From Alcanivorax profundi (GTDB lineage: Bacteria > Pseudomonadota > Gammaproteobacteria > Pseudomonadales > Alcanivoracaceae): DNA of 64,000 nt. Every line of letters starts with the position of its first letter. The first letter of the stretch is position 1. Positions 1 through 8,013 of this stretch are shown here, piece by piece. The notes beneath the pieces are model-generated. The model saw nothing but the letters and a program-made list of their open reading frames with translations, made no database searches and was not told the origin of the DNA. The position numbers and the translations under genes were made by a program. Where the stretch lies: contig NZ_QYYA01000001.1 of assembly GCF_003597125.1 (NCBI RefSeq), positions 744,001 to 808,000 of the forward strand. Reading direction: 5' to 3'.

Positions 1-2
1 CC

Positions 3-1121
3 GGTGAACGGTTTATGGTTGTGCCCCAGGCGATCACCTTTAATCCAGACTGGTCCAGTGATCTTGATGATGCCTATGATGCGCGGCACAGCAAGCAGTG
101 GACCAATGATCAGGGCAAACAGCAGGGGACCTGCACCCATTGCGGTAACTGCGATCTGGGCTGCCCGGTGCAGGCCAAGAACACCCTGGATCTGAATTAT
201 TTGGCAGCGGCTGAGAGTGCCGGAGCCGAGATTCGCCCGCTTCATCATGTGCGGACGATTCGCCCGTTGACTGGCGGCGGTTATGAAGTCCGCGCGCGAG
301 ATCTGGATGGGCAGTGCTGGCGTGTGTTCCGGGCAGAAAAAGTCATCGTGGCAGCCGGGTCTGTGGGATCGACGGAATTGCTGTTGCGCAACCGGGATCA
401 GTACAAGACCCTGCCAAAACTCAGCCGGGCATTGGGGCATCAATGGTCTTGCAATGGTGACTTCGCCACCGCAGCAACCTACAAGGGCCGGTCGATTTCT
501 CCGACCCGGGGACCGACAATCTCTTCAGCCATTGATTATCTCGATGGCAGTGACGGTGGGGCCCGGTATTTTGTCGAAGACGGCGGCATCCCTGATGTGA
601 TGGGCAGCATGCTGGACCGACTGGGCAAGGACCCGCGTTTCCGTGGAACCCGGCTTGGTAAGGCCATGCTGAAATACGGGCAAAGCAGTGACCCGTTTTC
701 GGAAATGATGCCCTGGTTCGGGCAAGCCATGGATGATCCGGGCGGCCGCTTTTATCTTGGCCGTCGCTGGTACTGGCCCTGGAAACGAAACCATTTGAAA
801 CTCAACTGGGATTACCGCAAGGCAGAAAAGGCCGTCAATGGTTTGTCCGAGCGTCATCTCGCGCTGACTGCTGCCACAGGTGGGGATCCGTCAACACCTC
901 CCAACTGGACCCTGTTCAAGGATCTGATCACTCCGCACCCGCTGGGCGGCTGCAATATGGCCGATAGTGTTGATACCGGGGTGGTGAATCATCGCGGGGA
1001 GGTGTTCAATTATCCCAATCTGTTTGTGATCGACGGCGCAATGGTACCGCGGGCCCTGGGGTTGAACCCGTCTCGAACCATTGCGGCACTGGCGGAATAC
1101 GCTGCCAGTGAGATGCACTAA
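3..1121 (+). CDS. GMC-family FAD oxidoreductase (cholesterol-oxidase-like), 5' truncated by window edge
   Basis: The reading frame is open from base 3, so the N-terminal FAD-binding (GxGxxG) part lies outside the window; the ATG at 15 is internal. The visible 370 or so residues hold a cysteine cluster CTHCGNCDLGCP (spacing C-x2-C-x2-C-x3-C), then AGSVGSTELLLR, typical of GMC oxidoreductases, and near the C-terminus HPLGGCNMAD and GLNPSRTIAALAE, the C-terminal FAD/substrate signature of the cholesterol-oxidase branch. Family members oxidise alcohol or sterol groups using FAD; the substrate here cannot be read from sequence. A hypothetical gene follows 17 bases downstream. Confidence is high for the family and low for the substrate. 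Confidence 0.85.
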   Translation, partial: GERFMVVPQAITFNPDWSSDLDDAYDARHSKQWTNDQGKQQGTCTHCGNCDLGCPVQAKNTLDLNYLAAAESAGAEIRPLHHVRTIRPLTGGGYEVRARDLDGQCWRVFRAEKVIVAAGSVGSTELLLRNRDQYKTLPKLSRALGHQWSCNGDFATAATYKGRSISPTRGPTISSAIDYLDGSDGGARYFVEDGGIPDVMGSMLDRLGKDPRFRGTRLGKAMLKYGQSSDPFSEMMPWFGQAMDDPGGRFYLGRRWYWPWKRNHLKLNWDYRKAEKAVNGLSERHLALTAATGGDPSTPPNWTLFKDLITPHPLGGCNMADSVDTGVVNHRGEVFNYPNLFVIDGAMVPRALGLNPSRTIAALAEYAASEMH

Positions 1122-1138
1122 TTAAGAAGGATTTGGTT

Positions 1139-1711
1139 ATGAGCGATGCCCGTTTCAACGTGGTGTTTTCCGGCCAACTGGTTCGTGGTGCGGACCCGGC
1201 CACAGTGAAAGCCAATCTTGGCCGGGTGTTCAAGATGGATGCCGCCCGGGTTGAAAAGCTGTTTTCTGGCCAGCCCGTGGTGCTGAAGAAAGAGGCGGAT
1301 CAGGCCACCGCCATGAAATTTCGGGCGGTGTTGAAGCAGGCGGGGGCGGAGTGCGAACTTAAGCCTTCAGCCCCTGCGGCGGCGCCGACATCACCGACAC
1401 CGGTCAAGCAGGCAGGGACCGGCCCGGCGGAGGCAAAGGTATCCGGTGGTACCGCCTCTGATGCCGACCAAGAGAGTGGCGACCTGGAAACCGTAGGCAC
1501 AATCCGCACTGGCGGGACAGGGTTCTCTGGATCTTTTACGGTGGCAGATGTGGGAGCTGACATGGATAACAGTGAGCATCAGCCGCCTCCGGATGCACCG
1601 GATGTGAGTCACTTGAGTATGGCGGCTGCTGGTGAAGACCTTGGCCAGAAAAAAGAGCAGAAAACAGAAGTTAATCCGGATATCAGCCATCTTTCCCTGA
1701 AAGACGACTAG
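1139..1711 (+). CDS. Conserved hypothetical protein, 190 aa, acidic disordered C-terminal half
   Basis: ATG 1139 is preferred because AAGAAGG at 1124-1130 sits 8 bases upstream; an in-frame TTG at 1133 is too close to that site. Residues 1-75 form a compact domain (FNVVFSGQLVRG ... VEKLFSGQPVVLKK ... AMKFRAVLKQAGAECEL) of a type I associate with gammaproteobacterial hypothetical proteins in which it precedes a linker or membrane domain. The remainder is rich in Ala, Pro, Asp and Gly and contains a duplicated DVSHLSM / DISHLSL motif near 160 and at the C-terminus. No signal peptide or membrane segment is visible. The function is unknown. The gene follows the GMC oxidoreductase closely and may be cotranscribed with it. 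Confidence 0.75.
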   Translation: MSDARFNVVFSGQLVRGADPATVKANLGRVFKMDAARVEKLFSGQPVVLKKEADQATAMKFRAVLKQAGAECELKPSAPAAAPTSPTPVKQAGTGPAEAKVSGGTASDADQESGDLETVGTIRTGGTGFSGSFTVADVGADMDNSEHQPPPDAPDVSHLSMAAAGEDLGQKKEQKTEVNPDISHLSLKDD

Positions 1712-1756
1712 TCCGCGAGCCCCTGTCGCTGAGTGGGTATGCCGCATGGCCCTCGT

Positions 1757-2629
1757 TCAAGGATTGTTTGCGACTGATTGAAACCCTTCGTGGCTATCGG
1801 ATGTGGCTCCGAGCTGTTCCAGCAACTCGCGGCGACTTTGTAGTGCGGAATAGACCGGGCTGCTTTGCGGCACACTGATCATCAACTGCGCGAGGAGTTG
1901 TCGGGCGCCAGCGATATCTCGCTGCCGGATCAACTGGCTCAGCCGGGCAAAGGCATTACTATCGGTTTCCAGTGCGTCCAGTTCCTCTAGCTGGTCCGGA
2001 TTCAGGGTGCGCTCGCGTGCCAGTTTGATCGCTCGACGGGCGCCACTGCTATCTCCCAGCTCCAGTAACTCCTTGATGGCGGCATAGTTTTCCTGAAGGT
2101 CTACCGGTGAGTTGTGCGGGGGGGCTGGTGTGGAGGGGACCGGGGTATTGGTTTCTTCCGGCTGCATTGCCGGCTGGGCTTCGATGAAGCCAGAGGAGAT
2201 GTCTGCCTCAACCAATGTCAGAGTCCATTGACCAAGCGTACAGCCTGATGCCGTGGAGACATCAACTTGCCATTGTCCCCCGGGTTCCAGAGCAAGGTTG
2301 GCAAAACTTTTGGAAGACCAGGTGCGCCAGAAATCAGAACCTACCTCCAGACTTACATCAGCCACCCTCGTGTTGTTATAGCTCCAGCGATGATGCAACT
2401 CAGTTCCCTCCCCGTTGGTTACAGCGGTATAAAAAAACAGTTCGCTGAGGTTAACAGGAGCCTCAGTGAGTTCGCTGAGGGGCACGCGGTTTTGGACTGC
2501 TGACGTGAAAACTGCCACGGTCAGGGTTGGGCAGAGGATATCGCTCTCGGCTGGTGCTTCGGCCATCCCGGGTGTTGGTAACAGGCCTATGGCCAGTGCT
2601 GTCAGATAAGGTGCCCTCAGATAACCCAC
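1757..2629 (-). CDS. Exported DUF2914-domain protein with helical C-terminal region
   Basis: I choose the GTG at 2629: AGGGGA lies about 8 bases upstream, and the protein then starts directly with a signal peptide whose hydrophobic core is followed by a GMAEA-type cleavage site; the longer frame to 2668 adds a poorly hydrophobic leader. After the signal, residues of about 30-140 include ELHHRWSYNN and FWRTWSSKSF, the pattern of DUF2914 (beta-rich, periplasmic or membrane associated). A Pro-rich linker follows, then about 110 residues of predicted helix with TPR-like spacing (AIKELLELGDSSGARRAI, RQRDIAGARQLLAQL). The function is unknown. It is convergent with the preceding hypothetical gene, 45 bases apart. 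Confidence 0.75.
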   Translation of the reverse strand: MGYLRAPYLTALAIGLLPTPGMAEAPAESDILCPTLTVAVFTSAVQNRVPLSELTEAPVNLSELFFYTAVTNGEGTELHHRWSYNNTRVADVSLEVGSDFWRTWSSKSFANLALEPGGQWQVDVSTASGCTLGQWTLTLVEADISSGFIEAQPAMQPEETNTPVPSTPAPPHNSPVDLQENYAAIKELLELGDSSGARRAIKLARERTLNPDQLEELDALETDSNAFARLSQLIRQRDIAGARQLLAQLMISVPQSSPVYSALQSRRELLEQLGATSDSHEGFQSVANNP

Positions 2630-2770
2630 CGCATTTCCCCTGGTTGACACTGGCGCCCTTGGGGGCACCAGTGCATATCAGTTCATGTTTGTGTAAGGGT
2701 AGAGGCTTGGTGATAACAGGGCGTGGAACCAGGTCACGCAGGTAAGGCTTTGGAGAGGAAAAAGGCGCCG

Positions 2771-3313
2771 TTAATCGGAATCGTCACTATCGGGGCCATG
2801 GAAGACCAGGAACAATTCTTCCAGCAGGTCAGGGATGCTCAGAGCCATTTGCCGGACCAATTGTGTGTTATTCCAGATGTCATCGAGCGCTTCATCTTCA
2901 TCCAGACCAGAAATCAACACAAAGGGCAGCAGCATTTCAGCCATGGTGGATTCGTCGTCCTGATACCAGGTGTCTTCGTCGGCGAAAACGCCTGTCATGA
3001 AGCCAGCGCACCAGCTAGCCAGGTCCTGACCATCTTCTTCCTGGTAAGGATCGAGCAGGCATGGAAGGTTGATTGGTTCGCCACTGGTAAGCTGTGATTC
3101 GAGTCGCTGGCACAAATCGTTAAGCGCGGCTTTGACATTCTCTGGGACGTCCAATTCCAGCAGCTCACTGTAATTGATGTCGTCAAAGGCAGGCCCAACG
3201 GCAAGAGCGCACAGCAGGCCATGCAGTTCTGTCCAGGTAGGGGCGTCTTCGCCAAGACTCTGGAAATGTTTGCGAACGGTGTTTTTGAGGCTGGGATTGG
3301 TTATGTCTGACAT
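2771..3313 (-). CDS. UPF0149 / YecA-family protein, 180 aa
   Basis: The start at ATG 3313 (MSDITNPS) is preferred over the longer frame from 3367 because the extension has no family resemblance. The acidic protein matches the UPF0149 (YgfB/YecA) pattern: ELHGLLCALAVG near the N-terminus, WCAGFMTGVF in the middle, then an acidic helical end. YgfB-type proteins are small cytoplasmic all-helical proteins of poorly defined, probably regulatory, function. There is no SEC-C metal-binding tail, so this is the short form. The gene follows the diguanylate cyclase in the same direction with a 63-base gap. Confidence 0.85.
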   Translation of the reverse strand: MSDITNPSLKNTVRKHFQSLGEDAPTWTELHGLLCALAVGPAFDDINYSELLELDVPENVKAALNDLCQRLESQLTSGEPINLPCLLDPYQEEDGQDLASWCAGFMTGVFADEDTWYQDDESTMAEMLLPFVLISGLDEDEALDDIWNNTQLVRQMALSIPDLLEELFLVFHGPDSDDSD

Positions 3314-3376
3314 GGGCCCTCCAAGGTCAGCAAGGATAGCGGTACTGGCGCGAGCAGGAAACCGCAAATCGGCAGC

Positions 3377-4468
3377 TTATTCCCCGGTCAGATGAATTCG
3401 GTTACGACCAGCGGCTTTGGCTTCATAAAGCGCGGTATCGGCACGATGGGTGAATGACTCGGCGGATTCCCCTTTTTGGTAGGCCGCAAGTCCTGCAGAA
3501 AAGGAGGTTTGCATGGCACCAGAAAAACCGAAATCCTGGGAGGCAAAGGCGTCACGAAGGCGCTCCATGGCAGCCATGCAGGCTTGCTTGGACGCATGAG
3601 GGAACAGCACAACAAATTCCTCTCCCCCGTAGCGGGCCAACAAGTCCGAGCGTCGCAGCCCCTGGCTGGCCAAATTGCTGAAGCGGCACAGCACTTCGTC
3701 CCCGGCTGCATGGCCGTATTGATCGTTAACCTGCTTGAAGTGATCCAGGTCGATAATGGCAAGGTGCAAGGCGCTGCCATTGCGTTCGGCAAGGGACATC
3801 TCTTCGTCTAGCCTTTCAAGGAAATGTCGTCGGTTGTACAGACCGGTGAGTTCGTCACGTATGGCGATTGCCGAAAGCCGCTCGTGGGCTTCTCGAAGGC
3901 TTTCTCGTTGGTCCCGAACCCGGGTCTGGAGGTTATGAATATAACCTCCAACATAGATAAACCAGCACAAGCCCAGTGCCAGAATTATCCAGTGACCGAT
4001 CAGGTAGGAAAACACCACAGAATGCGGAGAAGTGGATAATTCGAAGACCTGGAGCCCGGTGAAGCAGGTGAGGGTGAAAAGGGCCATCAGCATCAGGCCG
4101 CGGCGATCCAGCGCGAAGACGCCGAAGGTCATGACCATGAAATAGATACTGAGCATGGCGCCACGCAGTTCACGCGAGAAATACAGGATGGCGGTGGTGG
4201 CCAGGATGCCGGTGGCCATCTGCAGAAAGGTCAGGCTGGGGTCCTTCAGCCGTTCACTGCAGCCGCTGCGGATCATGAGGTAGAAAAGAGCGTTGATCCC
4301 GTAGAGCCAGCCAAAGATCAACGCATGCGGGGTGCCTGGCTCAAAAGCACTCAGCTGAACACCAAGAAAAGTGCCCATCCAAAGTAACAGGTAGGAGTAG
4401 AGCGCCATAAACTGGCGGCGTAGCCGGATGGCCCGCTCCGGCGGATTGCTGGGGATCAGGATAAACAC
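3377..4468 (-). CDS. Membrane-bound diguanylate cyclase (GGDEF)
   Basis: The protein makes the second messenger c-di-GMP from two GTP. The N-terminal 190 residues hold about six hydrophobic segments with short loops, a 5-6 TM sensor region. A short coiled coil (DQRESLREAHERLSAI) leads into a GGDEF domain beginning ELTGLYNRRHFLE. The active-site motif is GGEEF, the catalytically competent variant, and RRSD lies five residues before it, fitting the RxxD inhibitory site for product feedback. There is no EAL domain. The start is a GTG at 4468; an internal ATG at 4408 (MALYSY) is possible and neither has a strong ribosome site. The signal sensed is unknown. Confidence 0.9.
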   Translation of the reverse strand: MFILIPSNPPERAIRLRRQFMALYSYLLLWMGTFLGVQLSAFEPGTPHALIFGWLYGINALFYLMIRSGCSERLKDPSLTFLQMATGILATTAILYFSRELRGAMLSIYFMVMTFGVFALDRRGLMLMALFTLTCFTGLQVFELSTSPHSVVFSYLIGHWIILALGLCWFIYVGGYIHNLQTRVRDQRESLREAHERLSAIAIRDELTGLYNRRHFLERLDEEMSLAERNGSALHLAIIDLDHFKQVNDQYGHAAGDEVLCRFSNLASQGLRRSDLLARYGGEEFVVLFPHASKQACMAAMERLRDAFASQDFGFSGAMQTSFSAGLAAYQKGESAESFTHRADTALYEAKAAGRNRIHLTGE

Positions 4469-4589
4469 GAAGCCACAAAATCCTTGTGAAGAGTGTTGTT
4501 TTATTTTTCGACAACTTTACCGTTTTTATCGTCCGAGGTCACAGTCCTTGTCATTGTTCACTGTAGACAATCGCTGGCAGACTGTGGAT

Positions 4590-4607
4590 ATCAAACAAAC
4601 GTTTGAT
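4590..4607. promoter_or_regulatory. Perfect palindrome matching the PsrA/TetR-type fatty-acid operator
   Basis: The site is ATCAAAC-AAAC-GTTTGAT, 7-bp perfect arms with a 4-base spacer. It contains CAAAC-N4-GTTTG, which fits the published Pseudomonas PsrA consensus G/CAAAC(N2-4)GTTTG/C. It ends 17-29 bases before the two possible start codons of the acyl-CoA dehydrogenase gene, a position where a bound repressor would block transcription or early elongation. PsrA is a TetR-family repressor released by long-chain acyl ligands. The match to the consensus is seen directly; the identity of the regulator is inferred. Confidence 0.65.
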
Positions 4608-4636
4608 TGCTGACGATAATCACTATGAGGTTCGGT

Positions 4637-5731
4637 ATGGATTCAGCTCCGTTCGATCTAACACTCACTGAAGAGCAACGTATTACCCGCGAGAACATGC
4701 TCCGCTTTGCGCGTGACACGCTGTCACCCGCGGCCAGGGCTGCCGATGATGCCGCCAGTCCTGACGCTGCCCTGGTGGCAGGCATTCAGGAATTCGGTCT
4801 GGCGTTGATGCCCATTCCCGAAGCGCTGGGCGGGGTCGGTATGCCGCGTTCCCCGCTTTCCAATGCGTTGGCGTGTGAGGACCTTGGGCAGGGCGACATG
4901 TCCCATACCCTTGCTGCCCTGCAGACCATGGGGGTGGTGAATGTGCTGGTCGAAGGGGGTAGCGAGGAACAGCAGGAGCGCCTGTTGCCCGGGCTGGCCA
5001 GCGGTGAAGCGGGCCAGGCCGCCGTTGCACTGACCGAGCCCCGGGCAACCTTCGAGCCTACGGAGTTGGCCACCCAGGCTGTGAGCGAAGGTAGTGAGTA
5101 TCGTCTAAATGGCACCAAGAGCCTGATCCCCATGGGGGAGGCGTGCGGATTGTTTGTGGTAGTGGCTGCCACAGAGTCGGGCCCGGCCGGTTTTCTGGTG
5201 TCCAGCGATCTTCCCGGGGTCAGCGTCAAGGCCGAGCCGGCCATGGGGCTTCGCAGTGCCGCACTGGCCACTCTGGAGCTACAGGATGTGGCGGTCAGCG
5301 AGGCAGACAGGCTCTCGGGCTTTGATTTGCCGCGCCTGCAGGCGTTGTCATGGATCGGGCAGTGTGCCTTGGCGGTGGGGTGCTGCCAGGCGGTGCTGGA
5401 TTACAGCATCCCCTATGTGAAAGAACGCAAGGCATTTGGCGAGCCCATCGCCTGGCGTCAGTCAGTGGCGTTCATGGTGGCGGACATCGGTATCGAACTG
5501 GAAGGCATGCGCTTGTTGATGTTGCGGGCGGCCAGCCGGGCGGAGCAGGGGTTGTCGTTCTATCGCGAGGCCTACCTGGCCCATCTGCAATGCATGGAGA
5601 AAGCCATGCAGATCGGCACCAACGGTATTCAGCTGTTCGGCGGAGCCGGCTTCGTCCGCGATTACCCGCTGGAAATGTGGTACCGCAACCTGCGCAGCAT
5701 TGCCGTGCTGCACGGCAGCCTCGTCGTATAA
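4637..5731 (+). CDS. Acyl-CoA dehydrogenase family protein, small subunit-like (no Glu at usual catalytic position)
   Basis: ATG 4637 (MDSAPFDLTL) is chosen since GAGG lies 6 bases upstream; ATG 4625 is an alternative. The 364-residue protein has the three-part ACAD fold: N-terminal helices, a beta domain (ALTEPRATFE ... YRLNGTKSLIPMG), and C-terminal helices with KERKAFGEPIAWRQ and QLFGGAGFVRDYPLE. At the end, where typical enzymes read FEGT with the catalytic Glu, this one reads LHGS. It may therefore be a structural partner, or it may use a base elsewhere as isovaleryl-CoA dehydrogenase does. The second ACAD starts 10 bases downstream, so the two are cotranscribed and could form a heteromer in beta-oxidation. 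Confidence 0.88.
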   Translation: MDSAPFDLTLTEEQRITRENMLRFARDTLSPAARAADDAASPDAALVAGIQEFGLALMPIPEALGGVGMPRSPLSNALACEDLGQGDMSHTLAALQTMGVVNVLVEGGSEEQQERLLPGLASGEAGQAAVALTEPRATFEPTELATQAVSEGSEYRLNGTKSLIPMGEACGLFVVVAATESGPAGFLVSSDLPGVSVKAEPAMGLRSAALATLELQDVAVSEADRLSGFDLPRLQALSWIGQCALAVGCCQAVLDYSIPYVKERKAFGEPIAWRQSVAFMVADIGIELEGMRLLMLRAASRAEQGLSFYREAYLAHLQCMEKAMQIGTNGIQLFGGAGFVRDYPLEMWYRNLRSIAVLHGSLVV

Positions 5732-5741
5732 GGAGACCGAC

Positions 5742-6941
5742 ATGATCAATCTCGAACTTCCGCAAAAATTGACCCAGGTGCAGCAAATGGCCCAGCAGCT
5801 GGCCAGTGGTGTCTTCCGACCGATCTCCCGCAAGTACGACGCCATTGAGCATTGCGATACCCCGGAAGAGCTCAAGCCGGTGGCGCAGATGATGGCCGCC
5901 ATGAGTGGCGGCGGCAAAAAAGGCAGTGGCAAAGGCTCCGATGGCATTAAAAACGGGGCCAACATGATGGGGATCATGGGCGTTGAGGCCATGTGCTGGG
6001 GCGACGTGGGCTTGATGCTGTCTATCCCCGGGAGTGGTCTGGGTAACGCGGCGATCTCGGCGGTAGGCACTCCGGAACAGAAGCAGCAGTACGGCAAACT
6101 CTACTGTGCCATGGCGATCACCGAGCCGGGGGCCGGGTCCGATTCCGCGGCCATCAGCACCACGGCGGTGCGTGACGGCGATGAGTGGATCCTGAATGGC
6201 GAAAAGATCTATTGCACGGGCGGGCAGCGTTGCGATGCCGTGGTGGTATGGGCAACCCTGGACAAAGCGTTGGGCAAGGCGGCGATCAAGTCATTCATTG
6301 TGCCCCGTGATAACCCGGGCATGAGTTTGGTGCGGGTGGAAGACAAGATGGGCCTGCGGGTCTCGGATACGGCGGCATTGTCGCTCAACGATTGCCGGAT
6401 CCCGGTAGACCATGTGCTGGGCTCAGCGGAGATCGCCGACACGGAAGAGGCGCGCAAAAAAGCCTTTGGTGGGGTCATGCAGACCTTCGATAACACCCGT
6501 CCCCAGGTGGCCGCCATGGCATTGGGGGTTGCCCGTGCCGCATTGGAAATAACTCGTGAAATCTATGAAAAAGAGCAGGTTAGCGCTGATTTCTCGAAAC
6601 TGCCTTATAACTCCACGGCCCGTGAACTGGAACTGTATCGGCTGGAGGCGGATCTTGAGGCGGCACGACTGATGACGCTGAAAGCGGCCTGGATGGCCGA
6701 CAACGGTCAGCCCAATTCGAAGGAAGCCTCCATGTGCAAGGCCAAGGCGGGGCGCATGGGCAATGAGGTGACCCTCAAATGCGTTGCGCTGTGTGGTGAG
6801 CTTGGGTATTCCGAGCGCACCCTGCTGGAAAAGCTGGCCCGTGACTCCAAGATCATCGACATCTTCGAAGGCACCCAGCAAATCCAGCAACTTATCGTGG
6901 CGCGGCATCTTCTGGGGTTGTCGTCCAAGGAGCTGAAATAG
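5742..6941 (+). CDS. Acyl-CoA dehydrogenase (beta-oxidation)
   Basis: ATG 5742 has AAGGAG about 8 bases upstream and gives MINLELPQ; the in-frame extension to 5700 lies inside the previous gene. The 399-residue protein has MAITEPGAGSDSAA and WILNGEKIYCTGG (FAD/substrate region) and ends with KIIDIFEGTQQIQQ, carrying the catalytic Glu in the usual place. A Gly/Lys/Ser-rich insertion (near residues 48-66) interrupts the N-terminal helices. It catalyses the FAD-dependent alpha-beta desaturation of an acyl-CoA and passes electrons to ETF; chain length is not readable. The operon context with the preceding ACAD and the PsrA-like palindrome points to fatty-acid-responsive beta-oxidation. Confidence 0.93.
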   Translation: MINLELPQKLTQVQQMAQQLASGVFRPISRKYDAIEHCDTPEELKPVAQMMAAMSGGGKKGSGKGSDGIKNGANMMGIMGVEAMCWGDVGLMLSIPGSGLGNAAISAVGTPEQKQQYGKLYCAMAITEPGAGSDSAAISTTAVRDGDEWILNGEKIYCTGGQRCDAVVVWATLDKALGKAAIKSFIVPRDNPGMSLVRVEDKMGLRVSDTAALSLNDCRIPVDHVLGSAEIADTEEARKKAFGGVMQTFDNTRPQVAAMALGVARAALEITREIYEKEQVSADFSKLPYNSTARELELYRLEADLEAARLMTLKAAWMADNGQPNSKEASMCKAKAGRMGNEVTLKCVALCGELGYSERTLLEKLARDSKIIDIFEGTQQIQQLIVARHLLGLSSKELK

Positions 6942-6984
6942 CTGGCTTCGAACGGGCTCCGCTTGCCGGGTGAGAAAACCGGTT

Positions 6985-7108
6985 CGTCAGACGTCTGAAG
7001 TCGGACGTCTGACGCGAAAGACAGAAAACCCGTCGTCCCGAGCAAGCAGGCCCTGAAGCTGTACCCTTGCGAGTCGGGTTGGCGCGTCAGATTGCCGACG
7101 TCTGACGC
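6985..7108. repeat. Two related inverted repeats built on CGTCAGA half-sites
   Basis: In the 274-base gap between the ACAD operon and the SDR gene, 6985-7014 carries 11-bp perfect arms (CGTCAGACGTC / GACGTCTGACG) and 7084-7108 carries 8-bp arms (GCGTCAGA / TCTGACGC). Both use the same half-site. No T-tract follows either. They could be a REP-like dispersed repeat, a regulator site or terminator remnants; without other genome copies the class cannot be fixed. The rest of the gap shows no convincing coding sequence. Confidence 0.55.
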
Positions 7109-7215
7109 CCGACCAGAGCAAACCACATAAGCGTCCCTGAAATCCGCGAAGAACCTTTGGTTTTCCCTCCGATCCCATTACCCTCTGCGGTACTCATATT
7201 CTGGGAGACGGCAGT

Positions 7216-8013
7216 ATGTCCAACAGCCTGGCAGGCAAGATTGTCTGGATTACCGGTGCCTCTTCGGGCATTGGTGAAGCAGTGGCCAAGTCCTTTGCCC
7301 GTCGCGGGGCGCGGCTGGTGTTGTCAGCCCGTCGTGAGGCGGAGCTTGAGCGGGTTCGTGAAACCCTGGTCAATGCGCAGCAACATCTGATATTGCCATT
7401 GGATCTGGCAGACAGCGGCGCCATGCCAGCCGCGGTGCAGGCCGTGCGCGAGCGCTTCGGTGGGCTGGATATCCTGGTGCACAATGGCGGCATTTCCCAG
7501 CGTTCACGCGTGGCAGACACCGATCTGGCGGTAGACCGTCGCATCATGGAAGTGAACTTCTTTGGCACGGTTGCGCTGACCAAGGAGGTATTGCCCTGGT
7601 TCCGTGAGCAGGGGGAAGGGCGCTTTGTGGTCATCACCTCCCTGGTCGGCGAGTTACCCACACCGCTGCGCAGTGCTTACAGCGCCAGTAAACATGCCCT
7701 GCACGGTTTCTTTGAATCCCTGGGAGCAGAAGAATACGACAATGGCTTGCGGGTCACCCTGGTGATGCCCGGTTTCGTGCGAACCCAGGTCTCTGTCAAT
7801 GCGCTCACTGCGGATGGCTCAGCCCAGGGCAGCATGGATGATGCCCAGTTGAGTGCCATGCCGGCCGAAGAATGCGCTGAACGGTTGCTCAAGGCCGTGC
7901 AGCAAGGCCGTGATCAGGTTATCATCGCCGGCCGCGAAAAGGCCGGTGTGTACCTGAAACGCTGGTCTCCGCCCCTGTATCGACGACTGATCCGGAAGAT
8001 GAAGGTCACCTGA
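7216..8013 (+). CDS. Short-chain dehydrogenase/reductase (SDR)
   Basis: Classical SDR of 265 residues. TGASSGIG near residues 13-20 binds the nicotinamide cofactor, [11 protein letters not shown] replaces the usual NNAG, and YSASKHA supplies catalytic Tyr and Lys. The Arg residues in the second strand (SARREAEL) suggest NADP(H) preference. HNGGISQRS resembles DHRS7-type SDRs acting on lipid or steroid carbonyls, but the substrate is not determinable. GGGAG lies about 10 bases before ATG 7216. Its stop overlaps the ttcA start by one base (TGATG), so the two are translationally coupled, although no functional link to tRNA thiolation is known. Confidence 0.9.
   Translation: MSNSLAGKIVWITGASSGIGEAVAKSFARRGARLVLSARREAELERVRETLVNAQQHLILPLDLADSGAMPAAVQAVRERFGGLDILVHNGGISQRSRVADTDLAVDRRIMEVNFFGTVALTKEVLPWFREQGEGRFVVITSLVGELPTPLRSAYSASKHALHGFFESLGAEEYDNGLRVTLVMPGFVRTQVSVNALTADGSAQGSMDDAQLSAMPAEECAERLLKAVQQGRDQVIIAGREKAGVYLKRWSPPLYRRLIRKMKVT

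Noticed and set aside
6707-7126. Minus frame running from the ACAD 3' end into the inverted-repeat gap
   Set aside because: Mostly antisense to a conserved gene; the intergenic part is the repeat itself.
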